Source: an uncultured Muribaculaceae bacterium
GTDB lineage: Bacteria; Bacteroidota; Bacteroidia; Bacteroidales; Muribaculaceae
Length of the DNA: 64,000 nt
Assembly (NCBI GenBank): GCA_910584545.1
Contig: CAJUBC010000004.1
Span: forward strand, 1-64,000
Reading direction: 5' to 3'
Below the pieces are notes generated by a model. The model was given only the letters and a program-made list of their open reading frames with translations. It did not search any database and was not told the origin of the DNA. Position numbers and translations under genes: made by a program. Position 1 is the first letter of the stretch; each line of letters begins with the position of its first letter. Positions 50,312 through 58,487 of the stretch are shown here, one piece after another.

Positions 50312-51715
50312 TCAGCGGAGCACCTTGTAGTTTTCGTTGAGTCCGTCGGCGTATTCCACCACCACGATATTGACACCCTTGGGACATGCGGCGAGGGAAA
50401 TTTCGGCGGCGCGCACGCGGCGGTCGATGAGTTCGCCGTCGGCATTGTATACGGCGATCGAAAGCGGGGTCTCCTCGCTTGTCACCCGACATACGTCGCC
50501 CTCAACGCAAATCGAGGAGCGGAAGTCCACCTTGACATCGGCCACGCCTGAGGGCTGCGGGAGCTTCCCTTCGGTCACTCCCTGGAAGTACATCGACACG
50601 GGAATGTCGCCCTGCTTCTCAGGGAACACCGCCTTGGGGACCTTTATCTCGACGGTATAGGTGCCTTTTGCAAGGGGGCCGAGGTTGATGATACGGTTGT
50701 CGATCACATCGCCGGGACACCAGTTGGAGAACGACTGCCACTCGGCATCTGATCTGGCGGAGTAGCCGTAGATGCCGTTGAGCTGGGTATTGTACTTACG
50801 GAAAGGCTCGCAACTATCGCGGCCCGGAGTATAGCGGAGCACCACCTCGTCCTGAAACCTCACCACATGGACGCGGCGGTTGTACTCCTCGCCCCCGGCG
50901 TTAGCTCCATGGTTGCTGGTGATGAGCACGATCTCGCTGTCTGTAACATCCTCCGGCACCTCGAATGTGTATTTCTTCTGGGTCTTGCCGAGCACGTCGG
51001 TGGCACTCTCGTCGTAGTTGCAGAGATTCTTGCCCTGATCCTCTGGTTTCTTTATCACGATGGGAACCAGCACATTCTTGTCGGTGAGAGGCGCGGGAGC
51101 GTCAGTCTCGAACCAAAGCGTTCCGGCGAACACATCCTGACAGCCGGCGCAGCCCTTGATCTGTTCGTTGGCCGCGTAGGGGATGCCGAAGAGCTGGAAT
51201 TCCACCCAGATGTCGAATTTCTCCCGAAGCCGGGCATCGCGCAAGATGCCGGAGACATTATCTACTTCGTAGGCGTAAGGCACCTCCTTGGGATTCTTAT
51301 TCTTGTCCATAAAGGGAGTGATGAACCGGCCTAACTCTATGCGCTTCACTTCGGAGGGAGTGTATGTGGCACTTCCTTTCGGTACGAAAGCGAGGTTGAT
51401 GTTGCCGATGCGGTCGTAGTTGTCGCACATCGCGCCGATCATCACGCGCATGTCAAGGTGTTCGCCTACCTGTGCGAGCTGCTCGTCGCTGAGCTTCACG
51501 GCATAGAGCGAGGTCAGATGACGCAGGACACCGTCATCATCAGGAATCATGGCCTTGGCATCGTCGTTGAGGTTCTCCAGTTTGTTGTACCCATCGAAGA
51601 AGACCACGTCATCGTATACGTGGATCACGTTTTCAAGCGCTTCGCGGGCGGAGGCACCTGAAGTGGATACGAGAGCGGCACCGAGCACCGCTGCGGTAAG
51701 GATTGAATGCTTCAT
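50312..51715 (-). CDS. PNGase F-like secreted peptide-N-glycosidase family protein
   Basis: A 467-aa exported protein with signal peptide (LTAAVLGAALVSTSGASA). The two-domain PNGase F pattern is seen in VEFQLFGIPYAANEQIKGCAG, DSEIVLITSNHGANAGGEEYNRRVHVVRF (Glu-containing, likely catalytic region), LRYTPGRDSCEPFRKYNTQLNGIYG and WQSFSNWCPGDVIDNRIINLGPLAKGTYTVEIKVP. The C-terminus (RRVRAAEISLAACPKGVNIVVVEYADGLNENYKVLR) is a type IX-like sorting domain. Classic PNGase F cleaves N-glycans from Asn; this protein is longer than the ~350-aa enzyme because of the extra C-terminal region. Activity on host glycoproteins is inferred. It is a single gene with promoter at 51742. Confidence 0.72.
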   Translation of the reverse strand: MKHSILTAAVLGAALVSTSGASAREALENVIHVYDDVVFFDGYNKLENLNDDAKAMIPDDDGVLRHLTSLYAVKLSDEQLAQVGEHLDMRVMIGAMCDNYDRIGNINLAFVPKGSATYTPSEVKRIELGRFITPFMDKNKNPKEVPYAYEVDNVSGILRDARLREKFDIWVEFQLFGIPYAANEQIKGCAGCQDVFAGTLWFETDAPAPLTDKNVLVPIVIKKPEDQGKNLCNYDESATDVLGKTQKKYTFEVPEDVTDSEIVLITSNHGANAGGEEYNRRVHVVRFQDEVVLRYTPGRDSCEPFRKYNTQLNGIYGYSARSDAEWQSFSNWCPGDVIDNRIINLGPLAKGTYTVEIKVPKAVFPEKQGDIPVSMYFQGVTEGKLPQPSGVADVKVDFRSSICVEGDVCRVTSEETPLSIAVYNADGELIDRRVRAAEISLAACPKGVNIVVVEYADGLNENYKVLR

Positions 51716-51741
51716 AAGCAGAGTTGTTTATGTTTTTGCGA

Positions 51742-51773
51742 CAAATTTAATTGTTTCCTTCCTTATTCGCAAA
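51742..51773 (-). promoter_or_regulatory. Promoter of the PNGase F-like gene
   Basis: On the minus strand TTTG (CAAA at 51770-51773) and TAAATTTG (CAAATTTA at 51742-51749) are 20 bases apart, about 27 bases before the ATG. Confidence 0.7.
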
Positions 51774-51796
51774 TATTGCAGTGAAAACTGTGCAAA

Positions 51797-51827
51797 AAAC
51801 AGCATCCCGGGAGTCGGGACGCTGTTT
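51797..51827 (-). terminator. Terminator of fabF
   Basis: AAACAGCATCCCG (51797-51809) pairs with CGGGACGCTGTTT (51815-51827) with one A-C mismatch and a 5-base loop. On the minus strand a T-run follows. It lies 55 bases after the fabF stop. Confidence 0.75.
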
Positions 51828-51881
51828 ATTTAACTATCTGTGGCAATAATCTGCGGGCAACAATCAGTGGGGCCGCCGGTA

Positions 51882-53147
51882 TCAGCCTTTATACTTCTTG
51901 AGAATGACCGCTGCATTGTGGCCTCCGAAACCGAAAGTATTCGAGAGGACGGTGTCGACATTCTTCTCCACGGCCTTGTTGAACGTGAAGTTCAGGCGGG
52001 GATCCACCTCGGGGTCGTCGTCACCCTCCTCATGGTTGATTGTGGGCGGAATGACACCGTCGGTGATGGTCTTGACACTTAGGACTGCCTCGAGGGCGCC
52101 GGCGGCGCCGAGGAGATGTCCGGTCATCGACTTGGTGGAGCTTAGGTTCATCTCGTAGGCATGGGGGCCGAACACATCGACGATGGCCTTGACCTCGCTG
52201 CGGTCGCCTACAGGAGTGGAAGTACCGTGAAGATTGATGTAATCTATGTCTTCAGGTTTCATTCCGGCATCCTTGAGGGCGTTCTCCATCACGAGACGCG
52301 CTCCGAGGCCTTCAGGGTGTGTCGCGGTGATGTGGTAAGCATCGGCACTCATGCCGACGCCGACCACTTCGGCATATATGTGCGCTCCGCGGGCTTTGGC
52401 ATGCTCGAGCTCCTCGAGTATGAGAGCTGCCGCACCCTCACCGATCACGAATCCATCGCGGGAGCCGCTGAAGGGGCGGGACGCACCCCGGGGGTCGTCG
52501 TTACGCGTGGAGAGGGCCTTCATCGAGTTGAAGCCACCCACGCCGGCGGGGAAGACGGCAGCCTCGGCGCCTCCGGCCACCACTGCGTCGGCATATCCGA
52601 GGCGGATGGTGTTACAAGCGTCGATAAGCGCGTTGTTCGATGAAGCGCAGGCCGAGACCGTGGCATAGTTGGGACCGCGGAACTCGTGGGCTATAGCGAT
52701 GTGGCCGGCGGCGATGTCGGCTATCATCTTGGGAATGAAGAAGGGATTGTATTTGGGGCCCTGTTCCTCACCGTGGACGGCGAAGTAACCTGCTTCCTCC
52801 TCGAAAGTATGCAGACCGCCGATTCCGGCAGCGAAAATGACACCCACGCGGTTTTTGTCAATGTCCTCGGCGTCAAGTCCGGCATCCGCGATGGCCTCGT
52901 CGGCCGCCGTGAGGGCGAACATCGCGTAGAGGTCGAGCTGACGCATCTGACGGCGGTCGAAGTGGTCGGCCGGATTGTAGTCCTTGACCTCGCACGCGAA
53001 CTGCGTCTTGAACTTCGAGGCATTGAAGCGCGTGATCGGCGCTGCGCCGCTGACGCCTTTCTTGGCGTTCTCCCAGGTGGTGGCCACATCGTTGCCGATG
53101 GGACTCAGCGCGCCCAGCCCGGTCACTACTACTCTCTTTAATTCCAT
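51882..53147 (-). CDS. fabF: Beta-ketoacyl-ACP synthase II
   Basis: A 421-aa condensing enzyme extending acyl-ACP in fatty-acid synthesis. The nucleophile is Cys167 in TVSACASSNNALIDAC. Active-site His residues lie in NLHGTSTPVGD and TKSMTGHLLGAAGALEA, and NTFGFGGHNAAVILKKY is the C-terminal loop. The length is typical of FabF. It is downstream of acpP with 36 bases between, forming the usual acpP-fabF pair. Confidence 0.97.
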   Translation of the reverse strand: MELKRVVVTGLGALSPIGNDVATTWENAKKGVSGAAPITRFNASKFKTQFACEVKDYNPADHFDRRQMRQLDLYAMFALTAADEAIADAGLDAEDIDKNRVGVIFAAGIGGLHTFEEEAGYFAVHGEEQGPKYNPFFIPKMIADIAAGHIAIAHEFRGPNYATVSACASSNNALIDACNTIRLGYADAVVAGGAEAAVFPAGVGGFNSMKALSTRNDDPRGASRPFSGSRDGFVIGEGAAALILEELEHAKARGAHIYAEVVGVGMSADAYHITATHPEGLGARLVMENALKDAGMKPEDIDYINLHGTSTPVGDRSEVKAIVDVFGPHAYEMNLSSTKSMTGHLLGAAGALEAVLSVKTITDGVIPPTINHEEGDDDPEVDPRLNFTFNKAVEKNVDTVLSNTFGFGGHNAAVILKKYKG

Positions 53148-53183
53148 TATCTGTCGAATAAGATGGAATCCGTCGACGACGGA

Positions 53184-53420
53184 TTATTTCTGGTGGGACT
53201 CGATGTAGCTGATGGCGTCACCGACAGTCTTGATGCTCTCCGCGTCGGCATCGGGAATGGTGAGGTTGAATGCTTTCTCGAACTCCATGATGAGCTCTAC
53301 GGTGTCGAGAGAATCGGCGCCGAGGTCCTTGTTGAATTCAGCCTGGGGAGTTACTTCGTTCTCGTCTACTGTGAGTTTGTCAACGATGATCTCTTTTACT
53401 TTCTGTTCGATGTCAGACAT
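53184..53420 (-). CDS. acpP: Acyl carrier protein
   Basis: A 78-aa acidic carrier of acyl chains. The phosphopantetheine attachment Ser37 lies in LGADSLDTVELIMEFEKAF, the universal DSL motif. The helices are complete. It leads the acpP-fabF operon. A minus-strand TTACTTTG (CAAAGTAA at 53564-53571) is a near-consensus -7 element and would give a leader of about 140 bases. Confidence 0.97.
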   Translation of the reverse strand: MSDIEQKVKEIIVDKLTVDENEVTPQAEFNKDLGADSLDTVELIMEFEKAFNLTIPDADAESIKTVGDAISYIESHQK

Positions 53421-53749
53421 GTCTAAAAAATTTAATTGTTAATCATTTTCATTTCAGGGCGACGCACGGACCTAAAAGTCCTGCATCTGGAATTCGCGCT
53501 GAATGTCAGCACCTTGAGCCGTAAAAGCGGAATCAATGCCTATTCAACGGAATTATCAGGATGCAAAGTAAACTAAATTTTTCCTAATATGGAAATTTTT
53601 CGACAATTTTTGCACAAAAAAATCGCGTCTGTGCAGTTTTTCGGTCTATATCGGCACCCTCCGCCAGAAACGCCGGGATTCCTTGGTATTGTGAACGGGT
53701 ATCGGGACGGAGGGGCCGAGGCGGAGTATCTTTGCGGCTAAAAAAGATT
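53421..53749. other. Divergent intergenic region between acpP and the portal gene
   Basis: These 329 bases contain the acpP leader and its likely -7 element (53564-53571, minus strand). On the plus side TATCTTTG at 53727-53734, just ahead of the portal ATG at 53750, is a good -7 element but lacks a TTTG partner. No small gene or clear hairpin was seen. Confidence 0.45.
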
Positions 53750-55240
53750 ATGAGAAATGATTTCAGGCTGCTGGAACGGGCCCGGATGTGCTGGGAGGCA
53801 GCCTCCGATTTCCGCGCTGACCGCGACCGCAACAAACGATTCACTTACGGCGACCAATGGAGCGACCTCGTCGACGACGGCTTAACGAAAGTGCCGGAGG
53901 AAGTCCTTATCCGCCGTCAGGGCAACACTCCGCTCAAGAACAATCTGATACGGCGATTGGTGCGCAACGTACTCGGCGTGTACCGCAACCGCATGACTCT
54001 GCCTGAATATACCCCCGACGATCAGACGGAGAAAGCAAGCGCCGCAAAAATGCAGAAGCTGATGCGCGCAAACGTCGAGACCAACCGCATGGAGGAACTT
54101 TATGCACGCTCCATGGAGGAGTTCCTGATAGGCGGTCTCGTGGTCCACAAGAAATGGTTCGGACGCAAGGGAAACCGCACCGACTGCTGGACTGACTTCG
54201 TACAGCCCGACAGATTCATCATAGACCCCTTCACACGCGACTTCAGAGGCTGGGACATCTCACTCATCGGAGAGATACACGACATGAGCTTCGACGAGCT
54301 ATGCGCCTCGTTCTGCACATCTCCCGAGGAGAGGAAAATCCTGCGCGACATCTACCGGACCGAAGACTCGGTCATGACTCCGACCGGACAGTTCGGAGCA
54401 GTAGAACGTGCGCCTTCGTTCCACACTCCGGCAATCGCAGGCGTCTGCCGCGTAATCGAGGTATGGACATTGGAGCATGCCTCTCGATACGCCTGCCACG
54501 ACACGGCCTCGGGACGACGGTTCCGCGTCAGCGAGGAGGATTATGTCCACATCGTAGAGCCGGAAAACCGCCGACGGATTCTCAAAAGCGAGAAAGACCT
54601 CTCGCTTCCCCGCCTGATCGAGGCGCGGTGGCGTACGGAGCAGGAATGGCATTACCATTTCCTCACACCCGACGGCCGGGTGATACGCGAAGGAATATCG
54701 CCCTACGCACACGGTGGCCACCCATACGTGTTCAAGGCCTATCCCTTCATCGACGGCGAGATCCATTCCTTCGTAAGCGACATCATCGACCAGCAGAAAG
54801 TGACCAACCGATTGATCTCCATGTACGACTGGATACTGCGCGCGTCGGCCAAGGGTGTGCTGCTCTTCCCCGAGGAGTCGCTCCCGCAGGGCATAGGCAT
54901 CGACGACATCGCCGACGAATGGAGCCGCTTCAACGGCGTGATACTGTTCCGTCCCCGCCCCGGCATACCGCTGCCCCAGCAGGTAAGCTCGAAGTGTACA
55001 GACATCGGCATCACCGACCTGCTCAACATCCAGATGAAGATGATGGAGGATATTTCCGGAGTGAACGGCGCGCTGCAGGGAAAACTGGACAGCAACTCGA
55101 TGAGCGGCACGCTCTATGACCAGCAGACCCGCAACTCGCTGACGGCCCTTGCCGACATAATGGGATGCTTCGAGGACTTCGTGGCGGAGGCCGCGCGGAA
55201 AGACGAGGACAACATCAGGCAGTACTGCCGGATATTGTAA
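53750..55240 (+). CDS. P22-like phage portal protein, solitary
   Basis: A 496-aa protein. The N-terminus ADRDRNKRFTYGDQWSDLVDDGL with NTPLKNNLIRRLVRNVLGVYRNRM is the P22-type portal 'GDQW...N.i...v..v.g..r' pattern. The C-terminal EDISGVNGALQGKLDSNSMSGTLYDQQTRNSLTALADIMGCFEDFVAEA matches the portal clip/wing region. Portals form dodecameric DNA gates in tailed phages. No terminase, protease, capsid or tail gene is beside it; the neighbours are acpP/fabF and the sigma-54 activator. The frame is intact with no visible frameshift. ATG 53750 is chosen, as the earlier TTG falls inside the promoter -7 element. It may be a domesticated remnant or an unrelated look-alike. Confidence 0.7.
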   Translation: MRNDFRLLERARMCWEAASDFRADRDRNKRFTYGDQWSDLVDDGLTKVPEEVLIRRQGNTPLKNNLIRRLVRNVLGVYRNRMTLPEYTPDDQTEKASAAKMQKLMRANVETNRMEELYARSMEEFLIGGLVVHKKWFGRKGNRTDCWTDFVQPDRFIIDPFTRDFRGWDISLIGEIHDMSFDELCASFCTSPEERKILRDIYRTEDSVMTPTGQFGAVERAPSFHTPAIAGVCRVIEVWTLEHASRYACHDTASGRRFRVSEEDYVHIVEPENRRRILKSEKDLSLPRLIEARWRTEQEWHYHFLTPDGRVIREGISPYAHGGHPYVFKAYPFIDGEIHSFVSDIIDQQKVTNRLISMYDWILRASAKGVLLFPEESLPQGIGIDDIADEWSRFNGVILFRPRPGIPLPQQVSSKCTDIGITDLLNIQMKMMEDISGVNGALQGKLDSNSMSGTLYDQQTRNSLTALADIMGCFEDFVAEAARKDEDNIRQYCRIL

Positions 55241-55304
55241 TTTTGAATGTCGAATTTTGAATTTTGAATTAATGATTCGGGAAGGTAATTTTGAATTTTG
55301 AATG
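55237..55304 (+). repeat. TTTTGAA heptad element, copy C
   Basis: After the portal stop (GTAA) come TTTTGAA, TGTCGAA, TTTTGAA, TTTTGAA, and a second block TAATTTTGAATTTTGAATGG after a GATTCGGGAAGG spacer. The start GTAATTTTGAATGTYGAA is nearly identical to copy B at 36777. The repeat period is 7 bases. Confidence 0.6.
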
Positions 55305-55322
55305 GAGAGGAGGGAATAGAGG

Positions 55323-55353
55323 TTGCGGAGTTGCGCTATTTTTTGTAAATTTG
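55323..55353 (+). promoter_or_regulatory. Promoter of the sigma-54 activator operon
   Basis: TTG at 55323-55325 and TAAATTTG at 55346-55353 are 20 bases apart, 49 bases before the ATG at 55402. It would drive the activator, lptE and the next genes independently of the portal gene. Confidence 0.6.
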
Positions 55354-55401
55354 CAGATTCGGGGAGGAGAGCGGACATTCTCTCTCCTCCGGATTTTCCT
55401 C

Positions 55402-56649
55402 ATGACAGAACTGCAGACTACAAATAAAAACACCGTTGCAGCGGAGATTACCGAAGAGGTGAAGCAGGCCAAGCTGCGCTTCTCCATCATCGGCAATTCA
55501 CCGCTGCTGATACGCGCCATATCGCGCGCAATCACCGTCGCGCCCATCGACCTCTCCGTATTAATATATGGAGAGAGCGGCTCCGGAAAGGAATCCTTCC
55601 CAAAGATCATCCATCAGTTCGGGGCACGCAAGCATAAGAAATATATAGCCGTGAACTGCGGAGCGATCCCTGAAGGGACGATCGACTCGGAGCTGTTCGG
55701 CCACGAAAAGGGGTCGTTCACCGGCGCGATAGCCGCACGCAAGGGATACTTCGAGGAGGCCGACGGAGGCACCATATTCCTCGACGAGGTGGCGGAGCTG
55801 CCTCTCACCACCCAGGCCAGGCTGCTGCGCGTGCTCGAGACCGGCGAGTTCCTCAAGGTGGGTAGTTCGACGGTGCAGAAGACCAACATACGCGTGGTGG
55901 CCGCCACCAATGTGGATCTTTCGGAGGCGGTGCGTCAGGGGAAGTTCCGCGAGGACCTCTATTACCGCCTCTCCACCATCCGCATCGATGTGCCGAACCT
56001 GCACGACCGCGGAAGCGACATACAGTTGCTGGCCCGAAAGTTCACCTCGGATTTCTCCCACAAATACATGACCGCGCCAATTTCATTCTCCGAAGAGGCG
56101 GTGCGCGCCATGCAGCTCTACCGCTGGCCCGGCAACGTGCGCCAGCTGAAGAACGTGGTTGAGCAGCTCTCGCTCTTCGAGGCGGGGCATGAGATCACCC
56201 GCGAGATGATCACCGAAGCACTTCCCATGGACTACTCCCCGCTCAGCACCCCTGCCACCACACGCCACGAACCGGATGCCGAGACCGAACGCAAGATGCT
56301 CTGGCAGGTGGTGCTCGGCCTCAAGGAGGAGATAGGACGGCTCCGCGAGATGATAGGAAGCGGACAGCATGACGGAAAAGGGGGCAAGGACCCGCTTCAC
56401 CGCGAGGAGGAGAACCGCGCCGAACGGCGACCCACCGTCACATCTCTTATAAGATACCCTGAGAAAGACCTGCTTCATCCCGACGACGAAAGCCATACAG
56501 CCACTTTCGACCCCCTCGGCGAGGCTGAACGACGCACCATCACCGAAGCCCTCGAGCGCAACGACGGCAACAAGCGGAAGACCGCCGAGGACCTCAACAT
56601 CTCGTTACGTACACTTTACAGAAAAATCCAGGAATTCAATATCGAATGA
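55402..56649 (+). CDS. Sigma-54-dependent transcriptional activator without receiver domain
   Basis: A 415-aa AAA+ activator. Walker A is GESGSGKE (57-64), the sigma-54 contact loop is GSFTGA (104-109, classic GAFTGA), Walker B is GTIFLDE (123-129) and the arginine-finger region is FREDLYYRLSTIRIDVP. The Fis-type HTH lies at the C-terminus (AERRTITEALERNDGNKRKTAEDLNISLRTLYRKIQEF). There is no N-terminal receiver or GAF domain, only about 25 residues, so it is PspF-like and may be constitutive or controlled by a partner. A charged linker (residues 290-375) separates AAA+ and HTH. It overlaps lptE by ATGA, which suggests a link to envelope function. ATG 55402 follows the promoter. Confidence 0.88.
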   Translation: MTELQTTNKNTVAAEITEEVKQAKLRFSIIGNSPLLIRAISRAITVAPIDLSVLIYGESGSGKESFPKIIHQFGARKHKKYIAVNCGAIPEGTIDSELFGHEKGSFTGAIAARKGYFEEADGGTIFLDEVAELPLTTQARLLRVLETGEFLKVGSSTVQKTNIRVVAATNVDLSEAVRQGKFREDLYYRLSTIRIDVPNLHDRGSDIQLLARKFTSDFSHKYMTAPISFSEEAVRAMQLYRWPGNVRQLKNVVEQLSLFEAGHEITREMITEALPMDYSPLSTPATTRHEPDAETERKMLWQVVLGLKEEIGRLREMIGSGQHDGKGGKDPLHREEENRAERRPTVTSLIRYPEKDLLHPDDESHTATFDPLGEAERRTITEALERNDGNKRKTAEDLNISLRTLYRKIQEFNIE

Positions 56650-57179
56650 AAGCCCTCCTCTCACCGAAGCGGTTCCTGCCGCGCTTCATCGCAGCCTGCG
56701 TCATGATCATCGCCGCAGGAGGTTGCATTCCGCGGTACACGCTCAACGGATCGTCGATCAACTATGACATCTACAAGAACATCAACATCTCCGACTTCCC
56801 GATACGGGCGTCGCTCGTGTACCCTCCGCTGCAGCAGACCTTCGAGAACGAACTCCTCAACTACGTGACCCGCAACACGCGCCTCAACGTGATCGACGGC
56901 AATTCCGATCTGGAGCTCAGCGGCGAGATCACCGGCTACTCCCTCTCGCCGCAGGCCGTGGGCACCGACGCCTACGCCACCGAGACCCGACTCACCATCA
57001 CCGTCCACGTGAAGTACACAGACAACAAGAACCCCGCCAACAACATCGACCAGAGTTTCTCAGCATACCGGCAATTCGACTCCTCGCTGATGCTCACCGA
57101 CGTTCAGGACGGGCTCTGTCAGGAAATAAGCGAAGAACTCGTCAACCTCATCTTCAACGCGACGCTCGGCAACTGGTGA
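56646..57179 (+). CDS. lptE: LptE-like LPS-assembly lipoprotein
   Basis: A 177-aa lipoprotein with lipobox Cys27 (IIAAGGC). The short beta-alpha pattern SSINYDIYKNINISDFPIRASLVYPPLQQTFENELLNYVTRNTRLNVI...DLELSGEITGYSLSPQAV matches the Bacteroidota LptE family, the plug of the LptD outer-membrane LPS translocon. It overlaps the activator gene by four bases and precedes a hypothetical gene and secG. The gene set is envelope-related. Confidence 0.85.
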   Translation: MKALLSPKRFLPRFIAACVMIIAAGGCIPRYTLNGSSINYDIYKNINISDFPIRASLVYPPLQQTFENELLNYVTRNTRLNVIDGNSDLELSGEITGYSLSPQAVGTDAYATETRLTITVHVKYTDNKNPANNIDQSFSAYRQFDSSLMLTDVQDGLCQEISEELVNLIFNATLGNW

Positions 57180-57207
57180 CGCCGAGCCCCGCACCCACAG
57201 CAACAAA

Positions 57208-57948
57208 ATGAAAACCTACACATTCAACGAAGCCGAGGAATCGTTCCGGAAATATCCATACTACATATATCCCGCGCTGTCGGCACTCGCCGAAGCCACG
57301 CATGAACAACGCGCCATATTGGTGCGCCGCATAGCCGCCGCCATCGGCGACGAGGCCGCGCTCCGCACAGCCATCGGCATCGACCCGGCTGAATTCGCCG
57401 ACTTCTATCCCGACATGAAGGCTCCGGAACTCTCCACCTCCGAGACCATCGACACCTTCATCTCCACCTTCTCCTCTGAAAAGAAATCCGCCGCCCCCGA
57501 AATCGAGGACATCGTAACCGCTCCGGCCGTAGACTACGCCGCCATGCTCGCCGAAGAGGACAGCGAACCGCTGCCCGGGGCCGACTCCGACAGCACGGCC
57601 GACCTGCTGAACTCATTCCTGGGGACGAAACCGAAGACACCTGTCCCGCCTCAGAGGGCTGCGGCTCCAGTCAGAAAACCCATTGCCGAGCCGGCAGCAG
57701 AACCCGAAGAGAAACCTGCCGACCGTCACGACGCAGACATCGCCGCTGCGCACGCCAACGAGTCAAATCTCTCCGAAGCGCTCCTGAAAGTGATGGTGAA
57801 AAATGGGAATTATTCCAAAGCTCTTGAAATTATTAACGAATTAAGTTTGAATAATCCAAAAAAAAGTATTTACTTTGCAGACCAAAAGCGTTTTCTCAAG
57901 AAACTTATGCTCAACCGGGAGCGCCTCGACGGCGCGAAAAAAGAGTGA
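57208..57948 (+). CDS. Hypothetical protein with disordered Pro/Ala/Glu centre
   Basis: A 246-aa protein. The first 85 residues are helical (FRKYPYYIYPALSALAEATHEQRAILVRRIAAAIGDEAALRTAIG). A low-complexity linker follows (PPQRAAAPVRKPIAEPAAEPEEKPADRHD), then a C-terminal TPR-like helix pair (ALLKVMVKNGNYSKALEIINELSLNNPKKSIYFADQKRFLKKL). No signal peptide. I do not recognise a named family; the lptE-secG setting hints at envelope or translocon support. An intragenic promoter for secG may lie in its 3' end. Confidence 0.65.
   Translation: MKTYTFNEAEESFRKYPYYIYPALSALAEATHEQRAILVRRIAAAIGDEAALRTAIGIDPAEFADFYPDMKAPELSTSETIDTFISTFSSEKKSAAPEIEDIVTAPAVDYAAMLAEEDSEPLPGADSDSTADLLNSFLGTKPKTPVPPQRAAAPVRKPIAEPAAEPEEKPADRHDADIAAAHANESNLSEALLKVMVKNGNYSKALEIINELSLNNPKKSIYFADQKRFLKKLMLNRERLDGAKKE
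57846..57877 (+). promoter_or_regulatory. Possible intragenic promoter for secG
   Basis: TTTG at 57846-57849 and TTACTTTG at 57870-57877 are 20 bases apart, inside the previous gene and about 150 bases before secG. TTACTTTG is one base off the TAnnTTTG consensus and is the same variant seen before acpP. Codon choice in this stretch (LSLNNPKKSIYFA) is AT-rich, unlike the rest of the gene. Confidence 0.4.
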
Positions 57949-58026
57949 CCGCGCCGGGCAAAGGCTTCGGGAGAGAACTGCTCGATGTGTATAATATATT
58001 GATAATCAAATAATTAATCATAAGAT

Positions 58027-58401
58027 ATGTATATCTTTCTCACAATTCTCATAGTACTCGCGTGCCTTCTTCTCATAGGCATCGTACTGATTCAGAAATC
58101 CAAGGGAGGAGGGCTTGCCTCCGACTATTCGAGCGGAAACCAGTATCTCGGCTACCGCAAGACCACCGACTTCATTGAAAAAGCCACATGGGGCCTGGCC
58201 ATCTTCATCTGCGTGCTCAGCATCTGCGCTTCGTTCACGGTCAAGACTCCGGTGAACGTATCGAGCATCGCTCCGGCAGCTCCCGCTCCCAGCCAGGCAG
58301 CACCCGCACCCACCAACATCCCTGCCGACAAGAAGGCTACTCCCGCTGCGGCCCCCGCACAGCCTGCCGCAACTCCGGTACCCGCCAACCGCCCGAAATA
58401 A
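58027..58401 (+). CDS. secG: Preprotein translocase subunit SecG
   Basis: A 124-aa protein: helix 1 (IFLTILIVLACLLLIGIVLIQKSKGGGLASDYSSG), a loop with QYLGYRKTTDFIEKATW, helix 2 (GLAIFICVLSICASF), and an unusual Pro/Ala-rich tail (APAAPAPSQAAPAPTNIPADKKATPAAAPA). The first half is the conserved SecG pattern of the SecYEG channel. The tail is a Bacteroidota-style extension. It is the last gene before the terminator. Confidence 0.9.
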   Translation: MYIFLTILIVLACLLLIGIVLIQKSKGGGLASDYSSGNQYLGYRKTTDFIEKATWGLAIFICVLSICASFTVKTPVNVSSIAPAAPAPSQAAPAPTNIPADKKATPAAAPAQPAATPVPANRPK

Positions 58402-58428
58402 CCGACAGGGCTGACAGACCTGAAAAAT

Positions 58429-58476
58429 AAAAGACCGGGGCAGAGTTCTCACAAACGAGACTCAGCCCCGGTCTTT
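58429..58476. terminator. Terminator between secG and nadK
   Basis: AAAAGACCGGGGC (from 58429) pairs with GCCCCGGTCTTTTT (to about 58477), with an imperfect inner extension. T-runs on the plus strand and A-runs on the left make it bidirectional for the convergent genes. Confidence 0.85.
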
Positions 58477-58487
58477 TTATGTATGTT

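Noticed and set aside
54299..55378. 359-codon frame antisense to the portal gene
   Set aside because: No family resemblance and it covers the conserved C-terminal portal motif on the other strand.
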